Positions 8,224 through 17,727 of a stretch of DNA of 25,995 nt are shown piece after piece. The first letter of the stretch is position 1; each line of letters starts with the position of its first letter. The DNA comes from Brevundimonas sp. UBA7506 (GTDB taxonomy: Bacteria > Pseudomonadota > Alphaproteobacteria > Caulobacterales > Caulobacteraceae): NCBI RefSeq assembly GCF_002479495.1, contig NZ_DLNQ01000013.1, forward strand, positions 13,560 to 39,554, written 5' to 3'. The translations under genes and the position numbers were made by a program. The notes beneath the pieces were generated by a model. It searched no databases. It was not told the origin of the DNA and saw only the letters and a list, made by a program, of their open reading frames with translations.

Positions 8224-8397
8224 AAGAGAAGATCGGAAGTCGCGCATATTCGCGACCAGAAAGTTCCACACTTTCAACACCTGACGCTTCGTCATCTCCA
8301 AACAGCGCGCCCCGCCTTCGCCGTGCGCCATCATCCCCTCCCGAGTCAGCGCCACGGAGGGGACTTCAGACGATTCAGACGAATTGGACTCTGTTTT

Positions 8398-8552
8398 TTC
8401 TCCCTCCCCTTCATGGGGAGGGTGGTCGACGCGAAGCGGAGACCGGGCGGGGAGGGCCTGGCGATCTGGAACACGCCGCTCGACATGCCGAAGCGCCCCC
8501 ACCCGACTTCGCCTTACGGCTCAGCCACCCTCCCCATGAAGGGGAGGGAGAA
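8398..8552. repeat. 28-bp perfect inverted repeats flanking 99 bp
   Basis: The 28 bases at 8398-8425 are the exact reverse complement of 8525-8552. Each arm is itself a small hairpin with core CCTCCCC-TTCAT-GGGGAGG (7-bp stem). The inner edges continue with imperfect complementarity (8422-8452 against about 8498-8527, both variants of a GGTGG...CGAAG...GGGGG pattern), so the unit looks like two copies of one dispersed repeat facing each other. It sits directly after the phhA stop (8561) and could work as a transcript end or be a mobile miniature element. Confidence 0.8.
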
Positions 8553-8560
8553 GTCGAGCA

Positions 8561-9436
8561 CTAGGCTGCGAAGCGCCCGCCCTTGGCCGCATAGGCCTGG
8601 GTCCCGCGCGTGAAGACGCGATCGCTCGGCAGAACCGCCTCGATCGGCAGCTCTTCGGCCCCCTTCAGTCGCTCATAGATCGGCCCGAAGTCCTGCAGGG
8701 TGACTTCCTTCAGCTTCTCGATGCTGTCGATGACGAAATAGACCTGCTGGAAGTCGTCGATCCGGTAGAGGGTCTTCATCACCCGCTCAAGGTCGAAGCC
8801 CAGACGGTTGGGCGAGGCGTCCTCCAGGCTGAACACGCTCTCGGTCGCCGACGAGACGATGCCCGCGCCATAGATGCGCAGGCCGTCGGCCTCCTTCATC
8901 AGGCCGAACTCGACCGTGTACCAGTAGAGGCGCGCCAGGTTCTTCAGCATCCCCAGCGACTGCGCCCGCTGCCCGCCCTTGCCGTAGGCTTCCATATAGG
9001 CGGCGAAATCGGGATCGGTCAGCATCGGCACATGGCCGAAGACGTCGTGGAAGATGTCCGGTTCCTGCAGGTAGTCCAACTGATCCGGCTTGCGGATGAA
9101 CTGGCCCGAGACGAAGCGGCGGTTGGCCAGGTGGTCGAAGAAGACGTCGTCCGGCACCAATCCCGGCACGCAGACCACGGTCCAGCCGGTCAGGGCCTGC
9201 AGCTTGGGGTTCATCACCTCGAAGTCGGGGATGCCCCCCATGTTCAGGTCCAGCGCGTCCAGCCCGCGCATATAGGCCTCGCAGGCCCGCCCGGGCAGGA
9301 TCTTCATCTGCCGGGCATAGAGGGTGTTCCAGGTCTCGTGCTCGACGTCGGTATAGGCCGCCCAGTTCTGCGGGATGGTCCAGTCGGCGGCGGCGCCTTC
9401 GGGCGGGGCTTCAAAGACGTGTTCGAAATCGGACAT
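8561..9436 (-). CDS. phhA: Phenylalanine 4-monooxygenase
   Basis: A 291-residue bacterial aromatic amino acid hydroxylase that converts phenylalanine to tyrosine using Fe(II), O2 and a pterin. The 2-His-1-Glu iron site is clear: His130 and His135 in EPDIFHDVFGHVPML, and Glu176 in LYWYTVEFGLMKE, at the same spacing as in the Chromobacterium enzyme. Length fits the single-domain bacterial type with no regulatory ACT domain. The start at 9436 (MSDFEHVF) has GAGGAG seven bases upstream on the reverse strand, which rules out the 22-residue longer frame. No pterin-4a-carbinolamine dehydratase (phhB) or homogentisate genes are adjacent. It lies 72 bases downstream of hspQ in the same direction and may be read partly from it. 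Confidence 0.95.
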   Translation of the reverse strand: MSDFEHVFEAPPEGAAADWTIPQNWAAYTDVEHETWNTLYARQMKILPGRACEAYMRGLDALDLNMGGIPDFEVMNPKLQALTGWTVVCVPGLVPDDVFFDHLANRRFVSGQFIRKPDQLDYLQEPDIFHDVFGHVPMLTDPDFAAYMEAYGKGGQRAQSLGMLKNLARLYWYTVEFGLMKEADGLRIYGAGIVSSATESVFSLEDASPNRLGFDLERVMKTLYRIDDFQQVYFVIDSIEKLKEVTLQDFGPIYERLKGAEELPIEAVLPSDRVFTRGTQAYAAKGGRFAA

Positions 9437-9508
9437 GGGAACGCTCCTCGCGGCTCTGACGGCCGTTGGGGGCAGATTAGCGCGCCCTCTAGCCGTCGTC
9501 ACGCACGT

Positions 9509-9823
9509 CTATTGCAGCGTTTGGAAACGCGGCGCGTGCCGCCCCTGCGCATCGACGGTGAACCACTCCCGCTCATCCTCGGGCGACAGGGGCTCGATCT
9601 CGGGCGTCGCCACCAGGGCCTCCTCGGCGGCATAGGCGATCACGCCGCCCTCGGTGTCGGCGATGAGGATACGATAGAAGGGCTGATCGCTGGCGACCAC
9701 GCCCGTCTCTGCGGCCGGGCCTGCGTAGGACGCGTCCACATCCATGACCAGGCCGTGGAAGGCGTGGTCGCGATGTCGGACGATCTGTCCGAGGCCGAAC
9801 CGGGCTGTGTGAACCTGGGTCAT
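9509..9823 (-). CDS. hspQ: HspQ / YccV-like hemimethylated-DNA-binding-family protein
   Basis: A 104-residue protein of the HspQ (YccV) family. In E. coli HspQ is a small heat-shock protein that also acts as a specificity factor for Lon and was first described as a hemimethylated-DNA binder. The family start is obvious: ARFGLGQIVRHRDHAFHGLVMDVDASY aligns with the E. coli SKFGIGQQVRH...GVVVDIDPVY, followed by the FYRILIADTEGG and AYAAEEALV blocks. The start is placed at 9823 (MTQVHTARFG) because homologues begin here; the Shine-Dalgarno is poor, and an in-frame ATG at 9862 would add 13 residues. Longer starts would overlap the divergent Ppx gene. The 133 bases between hspQ and ppx must carry both promoters. 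Confidence 0.88.
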   Translation of the reverse strand: MTQVHTARFGLGQIVRHRDHAFHGLVMDVDASYAGPAAETGVVASDQPFYRILIADTEGGVIAYAAEEALVATPEIEPLSPEDEREWFTVDAQGRHAPRFQTLQ

Positions 9824-9956
9824 GCTGCAACCAATACGCCCGGCGAGTTGAAGCGGATGCATCGCAGCCTGTTCATCTTTCCGACAGGAAGGACTTGGCG
9901 TCGCCGTCGCTCCCGGTCTAGGTTGAACGCGACGGGCGCCGTTCTGGACCGCCCAC

Positions 9957-11099
9957 ATGAAAGCTCGGCCCATGCCGGAGACCCCTGGCGCGCCTGCACG
10001 GCGCGACGCGCGGTCCCAGCCCACGAAGTCCCGCGATTCAGGGACTTCCGGTCGCGATGCGCCCCTCTATGGCGCGCTCGACCTGGGGACCAACAATTGC
10101 CGCCTGCTGATCGCGCGCCCCGCGCGCGACGGGTTCCGGGTGGTCGACAGCTTCAGCCGCATCGTCCGGCTGGGCGAAGGCCTGTCCCTCACCGGCCGCC
10201 TGGATGACCGCGCCATGGATCGGGCCTATGACGCCCTCGCCCTGTGCGCCGAACGCGTGGCCCGCAAGGGCCTGGACGCCAGCCGCCTGACCGCCGTCGC
10301 CACCCAGGCCTGCCGCGCCGCCGACAACGGCGAGGCCTTCATCGAACGGGTGCGTCGCGGCACCGGGCTGAAGCTCAGGATCATCGACCCGGCCGAGGAG
10401 GCCAGCCTGTCGGTCGCCGGCTGCCTCAACCTGTTCGACCCGCGCGCCGAGGCGGTTCTGGTCATCGACGTGGGCGGCGGTTCGACCGAATTGTCCTGGA
10501 TGGCCCGCACCGCGCGTGGATTCGAGAACAAGGGCTGGATGTCGGCCCCCATGGGCGTCGTCACCCTGGCCGAGCGTCACCCCGAACCGTCTGGCGACAC
10601 CGAGGCCTGGTACGAAGCCATGGTCGCCGACGTCGGCGCCGCCCTAGCGCTCGGCGGCCCCAGCGACTCCTCGGTTCGCCCCCTGTTCGACAGCGGCCGC
10701 GTGCACATGGTCGGCACCTCGGGCGCCATCACCAGCCTGGCGGGCATCCATCTGGGCCTGCGCCGCTATCAGCGCGATCTGGTGGACGGCCTATGGATGA
10801 CGCGCGCCGACTGCGAGGCGGCGGCGCTGCGCCTCAAGCGCCTGGGCCCAGCGGGCCGGGCGGCGGAAAGCTGCATCGGCCCCGACCGCGCCGATCTGGT
10901 GCTCGCGGGCGCGGCGATCCTGGAGGCCGTGCAGCGCGCCTGGCCCTGCGAGCGCGTGCGCGTCGCCGACCGGGGCCTGCGCGAAGGCCTGCTGCTGCAA
11001 AGGATGCGCGAGGACCGCCAGAAGCCCCGCCGACGCCGTCGCCGGGGCCGCAACAACGGCCAGGCCGGCAATCAGGCGGCGGGCGCTCCGGCAACCTGA
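9957..11099 (+). CDS. Ppx/GppA-family phosphatase, short form
   Basis: A 380-residue exopolyphosphatase/guanosine-pentaphosphate phosphatase-like protein of the actin-type ATPase superfamily. The first phosphate-binding loop is LYGALDLGTNNCRLLIA (38-53), the catalytic-Glu region is IIDPAEEASLSVAG (143-155), and the second glycine loop is VLVIDVGGGSTELSW (168-181); GTSGAITSLAGI matches the third motif. It has the N-terminal two domains only and lacks the HD-like C-terminal domain of full-length E. coli Ppx. After about residue 353 there is a tail rich in Arg, Asn and Gly (RQKPRRRRRRGRNNG) that may bind nucleic acid or polyphosphate. The N-terminal 35 residues are low-complexity; starts at 9957 and 9972 are both possible. 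Its 3' end overlaps the convergent cyclophilin gene by 28 bases. Confidence 0.87.
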   Translation: MKARPMPETPGAPARRDARSQPTKSRDSGTSGRDAPLYGALDLGTNNCRLLIARPARDGFRVVDSFSRIVRLGEGLSLTGRLDDRAMDRAYDALALCAERVARKGLDASRLTAVATQACRAADNGEAFIERVRRGTGLKLRIIDPAEEASLSVAGCLNLFDPRAEAVLVIDVGGGSTELSWMARTARGFENKGWMSAPMGVVTLAERHPEPSGDTEAWYEAMVADVGAALALGGPSDSSVRPLFDSGRVHMVGTSGAITSLAGIHLGLRRYQRDLVDGLWMTRADCEAAALRLKRLGPAGRAAESCIGPDRADLVLAGAAILEAVQRAWPCERVRVADRGLREGLLLQRMREDRQKPRRRRRRGRNNGQAGNQAAGAPAT

Positions 11100-11956
11100 A
11101 CCGGCAGGTCTATGTCGCAGACCGAGAAGTCGGCGCCCTTGGCCTGACGCGCCGCGTCGGCTAGCGCGCGGAACTGCGGCGACGCCGTATCCAGAACGCG
11201 AACGGTCGGGCGTTCGGCCGGCGGCAGGTCGGACGCGGCCCGCACCCGCTTCATCTGATCGGGACCGGTGACGATGCCGTCGGGGTTGGAGCTGAACTTC
11301 AGGGCGCGCACCACGTCCAGACCCGACACGACCCGGCCCCAGATGGTGTAGCGCTTGTCCAGCGAGGGGTAGGGCTGACGCATCAGGAAGAACTGGCTGT
11401 TGGCGCTGTCGGGCGCCTCGTCGCGCGCCATGCCGGCGACGCCGGGGCAATACAGGCCCCAGGCGTGGACCTTGCGGTCCGCCGTCGTGGCCATATAGGC
11501 GTCGGGCTGGGTCTGGACCGGCAGGGAATGCAGGAAGCCCAGCACCGCCCCGGCGGGCGCGGCCACCGCCGCGAACGGCGTCTGACCGTCGCGGCGGAAG
11601 GTGAACTCGGCCTTCAGGTCAGGATAGGCGCTCTGGCCCTCGCCCGTGCCCAGGGGATCGCCGGTCTGGGCCATGAACTGATCAATGACCCGGTGCCAGA
11701 CCTGGTTGTCATAGAAGCCGCGCCCCGCCAGCAGCCGGATGCGCTCGACATGGCCCGGCGCGACCTCCGGGGCCAGCTCAACCAGAATGCGGCCCTTGTT
11801 GGTGTCGATCACCAGCAGGTTCTCGGGCGCGACCGTGCGCCACTCGCTGGCGACGACGGCCGGCGCCGAGGCGCTCGGCGCCGCCTCCTGCGCCCAGGCC
11901 GATCCGGCCAGCATCAGGACGGACGCCGCCGCCAACCCCGTTGAAAAGCGCATCAT
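11072..11956 (-). CDS. Exported cyclophilin-type peptidyl-prolyl isomerase (second of pair)
   Basis: A 294-residue cyclophilin with a Sec signal peptide (MMRFSTGLAAASVLMLAGSAWAQ, cleavage near residue 22), so periplasmic. The core begins WRTVAPENLLVIDTNKGRILVELAPE, and the active-site block is VWHRVIDQFMAQTGDP with Arg89 in the position of the catalytic Arg of cyclophilins; NSQFFLM follows later. Compared with the neighbouring paralogue it has a longer Ala/Ser/Pro linker after the signal peptide. About 60 extra residues past the usual cyclophilin core end in a SVCDIDLPVQVAG segment shared with the paralogue. The gene starts 24 bases after the paralogue stop, with a GGGAGGGG ribosome site, and its 3' end overlaps the convergent ppx gene by 28 bases. 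Confidence 0.9.
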   Translation of the reverse strand: MMRFSTGLAAASVLMLAGSAWAQEAAPSASAPAVVASEWRTVAPENLLVIDTNKGRILVELAPEVAPGHVERIRLLAGRGFYDNQVWHRVIDQFMAQTGDPLGTGEGQSAYPDLKAEFTFRRDGQTPFAAVAAPAGAVLGFLHSLPVQTQPDAYMATTADRKVHAWGLYCPGVAGMARDEAPDSANSQFFLMRQPYPSLDKRYTIWGRVVSGLDVVRALKFSSNPDGIVTGPDQMKRVRAASDLPPAERPTVRVLDTASPQFRALADAARQAKGADFSVCDIDLPVQVAGAPAA

Positions 11957-11980
11957 CGTCCCCTCCCCCGATTGGAAAAC

Positions 11981-12823
11981 TCAGCCGCCCGTGACCTGAA
12001 CCACAGGCTGCACGTCGCAGATGCTGAACTGGGCGCCGCGTGCGGCGCGTGCTGCTTCAACAGCGGCGTTGAACGGCGCAGAGCCCGGCACGGCCACGCG
12101 CACGCTCGGCCGCTGTCCCGCCGGCAGGGCCGAGGCCAGTTGCACCTTGGTCATGACGTCAGGATCGACGACCTTGCCGTCCTCGGCGTCGCTGCCCGCT
12201 TTCAGCGACTTGACCACGTCCAGACCCTGAAGGACGTGGCCGAAGGTCGTGTAGCCGCCGTTCAGGTTGTCGTTCTGGCCCGTCATCAGGAAGAACTGAC
12301 TGTTGGCGCTATCGGGCGATCCCGCCCGGGCCATGCCCGCAACCCCTGGACAGAACAAGCCCATGGCGCCGACCTTGAAGTCGGCGGTGACGAACATCTG
12401 GGCGTCGGGCTGGGTCACGACCGGCAGGCTGCCCATGATGCCGCGCACGCCGGGACCGCTGTTTTCAACGGGCGCAAAACCGCTGTCGCGTCCGCGGCGG
12501 AAACTGAACTCGCCCTTCACGTCCGGCAAATCGCTGCCGCCCGCGCCGGTGCCCTCGGGGTCGCCCGTCTGGGCCATGAAATCCGGGATGACGCGGTGGA
12601 ACTTCAGCCCGTCATAGAAGCCGCGATTGGTCAGGGTGCGGATGCGCTCGACGTGGTTCGGCGCCGCCCGCGGCTCAAGCTCGACCAGAACCCGGCCCTT
12701 GGAGGTGTCGATCACCATCAGGTTCTCAGGCGCGACCGTGCGCCATTCCGAAGCGGTCTGGGCGGCGGCGGCGTCCGCGATCAAGGAAACCGCAGCGGCG
12801 GCCAGAAGCGTCTTGAAGGTCAT
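11981..12823 (-). CDS. Exported cyclophilin-type peptidyl-prolyl isomerase (first of pair)
   Basis: A 280-residue periplasmic cyclophilin, closely related to the gene that follows it. Signal peptide MTFKTLLAAAAVSLIADAAAAQ (cleavage near 22). The core WRTVAPENLMVIDTSKGRVLVELEP is nearly identical to the second copy, and the active-site block FHRVIPDFMAQTGDPEGTG carries catalytic-type Arg77 with the usual Ile-Pro after it. NSQFFLMTGQNDNLNGGYTTFGHVLQGLDVV matches the C-terminal half of the cyclophilin fold. The gene begins 14 bases after the coaD stop with AGGA six bases from the ATG. Tandem duplication and later divergence explain the pair; whether they serve different clients cannot be told from sequence. 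Confidence 0.92.
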   Translation of the reverse strand: MTFKTLLAAAAVSLIADAAAAQTASEWRTVAPENLMVIDTSKGRVLVELEPRAAPNHVERIRTLTNRGFYDGLKFHRVIPDFMAQTGDPEGTGAGGSDLPDVKGEFSFRRGRDSGFAPVENSGPGVRGIMGSLPVVTQPDAQMFVTADFKVGAMGLFCPGVAGMARAGSPDSANSQFFLMTGQNDNLNGGYTTFGHVLQGLDVVKSLKAGSDAEDGKVVDPDVMTKVQLASALPAGQRPSVRVAVPGSAPFNAAVEAARAARGAQFSICDVQPVVQVTGG

Positions 12824-12837
12824 GTCTATCCTGAAAT

Positions 12838-13320
12838 CTAGCGCTGCACCTTGGCGCGCACCTGGGCGGCGACCGCCGGGCTGACGAAGCTCTCGATCGC
12901 ACCGTCCAGACGGGCGATCTCCTTCACCAGCCGCGAGGCGATGGCCTGATGGCGCGGATCGGCCATGAGGAACACGGTCTCTATGTCGCTGTTGAGGCGC
13001 TGGTTCATGGCCGTCATCTGGAACTCGTACTCAAAGTCCGCGACCGCGCGCAGGCCGCGCACGATGACGTTGGCGTTCATCTCCTCGGCGAAATGCATCA
13101 GCAGGCTGCTGAAGGGCTGGACCTGAATGTCGGCATCAAACCGCGCGACCTCGGCCTTCAGCATCTCGACGCGCTCAGCGGTCGAGAACAGGGGGCCCTT
13201 GTCGTCGTTCTGCGCCACCCCGATGACCAGGCGATCGACCAGTTTGATGGCCCGCCCGATGATATCCATGTGGCCGTTCGTGACCGGGTCGAAAGTCCCC
13301 GGGTACAGTCCGATGCGCAT
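12838..13320 (-). CDS. coaD: Phosphopantetheine adenylyltransferase CoaD
   Basis: A 160-residue nucleotidyltransferase that makes dephospho-CoA from ATP and 4'-phosphopantetheine, the fourth step of CoA synthesis, in the cytoplasm. The start MRIGLYPGTFDPVTNGHMDI carries the TxGH nucleotide-binding motif (Thr14-Asn15-Gly16-His17). The ASRLVKEIARLDG block near the C-terminus corresponds to the conserved SSSxVKEIA motif with Ala in the first variable position. Later hallmarks include VIVRGLRAVADFEYEFQM. The start at 13320 has GGGGAGG eight bases upstream; a longer frame to 13368 would add 16 non-homologous residues. It lies between the class IV aminotransferase gene (52 bases) and the cyclophilin pair (14 bases), in what looks like one operon from gyrA. 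Confidence 0.96.
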   Translation of the reverse strand: MRIGLYPGTFDPVTNGHMDIIGRAIKLVDRLVIGVAQNDDKGPLFSTAERVEMLKAEVARFDADIQVQPFSSLLMHFAEEMNANVIVRGLRAVADFEYEFQMTAMNQRLNSDIETVFLMADPRHQAIASRLVKEIARLDGAIESFVSPAVAAQVRAKVQR

Positions 13321-13372
13321 GGCCTTCGCCTCCCCGCGTTTCGACCCGTTTAGCAGGTGCGAAATCAACGGC

Positions 13373-14188
13373 CTAGATTTTCTGACGCGGGTTTGATCGC
13401 CAGGCGTCGATCAGCCGCGCGATCGCAGAGTCGGCCGGGCCGAACTGATGGCCGTTAATAGTCGCGACAGCGCAGGCGGGCGTCGCGCTGTTGCAGATGA
13501 AGGCCGCGTCGAAGGACGGCAGATTGGTCAGAAACACCGGACGCTTGATGCTGTTCAGGCGAAGGCTTTCCATCCCGCGTTGCAGCAGGGTCTGGCCCGT
13601 TCCAGCCAGCATCGGCGCCTCGGGCCAAATCACCGTGTCGCCCTGAATGAAGCCGATGTTCCAGATGGAGCCTTCGGAAATCCGCCCCTCGGCGTCGACG
13701 AACAGGGCGTCGTCGAATCCGGCCTGAAACGCCTGCCGCCGGGCGCGGGTCAAGCCGAAGGTGGCCGCGTGCTTCAGGTGCGGGACTTCGCGGGCATAGA
13801 CCTGGGCCTGAAGCCGCAACGGCGCCGTCAGCGGCGCGGCGGGGGCTGAAAGCGTGGTCAGGACGCGCGGCTGAAGCACCGCGTCCGGCGCCCGCAGGCT
13901 GATGGCGTCGGAGAACAGATTGACTCGCAGGCTGAGCCGGCCTGATCGCCCGTCCAGCGCCTGTCGCATCTGATCACGCAACGTCGCCTCAGGCACAGCG
14001 AGGCCGAACAGGTCGACGGCTTCGGCTTCCAGACGGGCCAGATGCAGATCCAGGCCCCGCACCGTCCCGTCCTCGACCTGCATCGAGGTGAAGGCGCCGT
14101 AGTTGGACAGGACGAAATGGCCCAGGTCGGCGGCGCTGGCGGGCCGGCCGTCGATCTGCATCAGAACGTCAGCCATGCCCGCCGTCAT
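13373..14188 (-). CDS. Class IV (fold-type IV) aminotransferase family protein
   Basis: A 271-residue pyridoxal-phosphate enzyme of aminotransferase class IV, the group containing aminodeoxychorismate lyase (PabC), D-amino acid and branched-chain aminotransferases. The lysine for PLP is probably Lys139 in REVPHLKHAATFGLTRARRQA, and Glu172 in GRISEGSIWNIGF is the family acidic residue 33 positions later. CNSATPACAVATINGHQF is the closing substrate-loop block. The pattern resembles PabC/D-aminotransferase more than BCAT, but substrate cannot be set from sequence alone. It starts 17 bases after the gyrA stop with AGG near the ATG; ATGs at 14176 and 14161 are alternatives. Co-transcription with gyrA and coaD is likely from spacing. 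Confidence 0.85.
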   Translation of the reverse strand: MTAGMADVLMQIDGRPASAADLGHFVLSNYGAFTSMQVEDGTVRGLDLHLARLEAEAVDLFGLAVPEATLRDQMRQALDGRSGRLSLRVNLFSDAISLRAPDAVLQPRVLTTLSAPAAPLTAPLRLQAQVYAREVPHLKHAATFGLTRARRQAFQAGFDDALFVDAEGRISEGSIWNIGFIQGDTVIWPEAPMLAGTGQTLLQRGMESLRLNSIKRPVFLTNLPSFDAAFICNSATPACAVATINGHQFGPADSAIARLIDAWRSNPRQKI

Positions 14189-14205
14189 GCTCGCCTGAGA
14201 GCCGA

Positions 14206-16974
<2,769 letters not shown>

Positions 16975-17023
16975 GGAAATCAGGCTTTAAATGGCCGGAA
17001 TCGGAACGTGATCCGCTGTTCCG

Positions 17024-17053
17024 GTTTCTAGCATCCGGGGGCCGTTGTGGCAA
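17024..17053 (-). promoter_or_regulatory. Candidate sigma-73 promoter of gyrA
   Basis: On the minus strand a -35-like TTGCCAC (17047-17053) is followed after 14 bases by GCTAGAAAC (17024-17032). This matches the Caulobacter housekeeping consensus TTGaCgS-N10-14-GCTANAWC well at the -10 element and moderately at the -35. Transcription would begin about 40 bases upstream of the gyrA TTG codon. Known from the literature consensus; not tested here. Confidence 0.5.
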
Positions 17054-17097
17054 AGAAACGCCGCTGATATCCCCATGCCCAAAAGGACAGGAAAACC

Positions 17098-17718
17098 ATG
17101 CGTCTGACTGCTGCCGCCCTTACCGCCTTCGCAGCGACTTCGCTGCTCGCCGCCAGCGCCTTCGCCCAGAGCCATGATCACGCCGCCATGGGCCACGGCG
17201 CTCACGGTCAGGCCGCCGCCATGGACCATTCCGCCATGATCCCGCGCGCCACGCCGGGCCAGACGGGTCAGGCCGCGATCACCAACGGCGCCGGCGCCGA
17301 AATCGGCAAGGCGACGCTGACGCAGGGCGCGACGGGTCTGCTGATCAAGGTCGAAGCCACGGGCCTGACGCCCGGCTGGCACGGCATCCACATCCACGCC
17401 ACGGGCCAGTGCGCCGCCCCCTTCACCTCGGCAGGCGCCCACATCAATCACACTGATCCCAAGACGCCGCACGGCCTGCTGAACGCCCAGGGTCCCGACG
17501 ACGGCGACCTGCCCAACCTCTACGCCGCCGCCGACGGCTCGGCCAAGGCCGAGTTCTTCACCACCAAGGCCCGCATCAGCCAGGACGGCCCCGGCCAGTG
17601 GCTGTGGGACGCCGACGGCTCGGCCCTGGTCATCCACGCCAACCCCGACGACCACAACAGCCAGCCTATCGGCGGCGCGGGCGACCGCGTGGCCTGCGCC
17701 GTGCTGAAGGCCGGCTAA
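17098..17718 (+). CDS. sodC: Periplasmic Cu/Zn superoxide dismutase
   Basis: A 206-residue exported Cu/Zn superoxide dismutase that removes superoxide in the periplasm. Signal peptide MRLTAAALTAFAATSLLAASAFAQ, then a His/Met-rich stretch (residues 26-47) that could help capture copper. Copper ligands are His98 and His100 in GWHGIHIHATG, bridging His115 in SAGAHINHT, and His180 in ALVIHANPDDH. Zinc-site residues are His125 (KTPHGLL) and Asp137 in GPDDGDLPNL. The usual third zinc His (in GPHAGDLPN) is Asp134 here. Cys105 and Cys200 can form the conserved disulfide. A good AGGACAGGA-type ribosome site precedes the ATG. It diverges from gyrA and converges with the EamA transporter gene, leaving only 9 bases between the two stops. 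Confidence 0.93.
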   Translation: MRLTAAALTAFAATSLLAASAFAQSHDHAAMGHGAHGQAAAMDHSAMIPRATPGQTGQAAITNGAGAEIGKATLTQGATGLLIKVEATGLTPGWHGIHIHATGQCAAPFTSAGAHINHTDPKTPHGLLNAQGPDDGDLPNLYAAADGSAKAEFFTTKARISQDGPGQWLWDADGSALVIHANPDDHNSQPIGGAGDRVACAVLKAG

Positions 17719-17727
17719 ACTAAACGA

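Larger units (their letters stand above)
8083..8560. other. Gene-free intergenic stretch with large palindromes
   Basis: The stretch of 478 bases between the end of astB (plus) and the end of phhA (minus) holds no convincing gene. It contains a nested palindromic element (8095-8223) next to astB and a pair of long inverted repeats (8398-8425 and 8525-8552) next to phhA. The segment in between, 8224-8397, is less GC-rich, carries three GANTC sites within 50 bases (8343, 8372, 8387) and a run of six T at 8394-8399. Short open frames on both strands here run through the palindromes and look like chance. Confidence 0.75.

Noticed and set aside
8143..8502. A 119-codon minus-strand frame in the intergenic region (contains MTKRQVLKVWNFLVANMRDF)
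   Set aside because: It reads through one arm of the palindromic repeats at both ends and has no ribosome site; a short peptide from about 8300 cannot be wholly excluded but is unsupported.
8323..8613. A 96-codon plus-strand frame over the 28-bp inverted repeats
   Set aside because: Composed mainly of repeat sequence and overlapping the phhA 3' end; no sign of selection on protein level.
9824..10024. Longer starts of hspQ reaching 10024
   Set aside because: They would overlap the divergent Ppx coding region and lack homology; family members begin near 9823.
12260..12276. A second GTTC...GTTC pair inside a cyclophilin gene
   Set aside because: Spacing is eight bases, not seven, and it is inside coding sequence.
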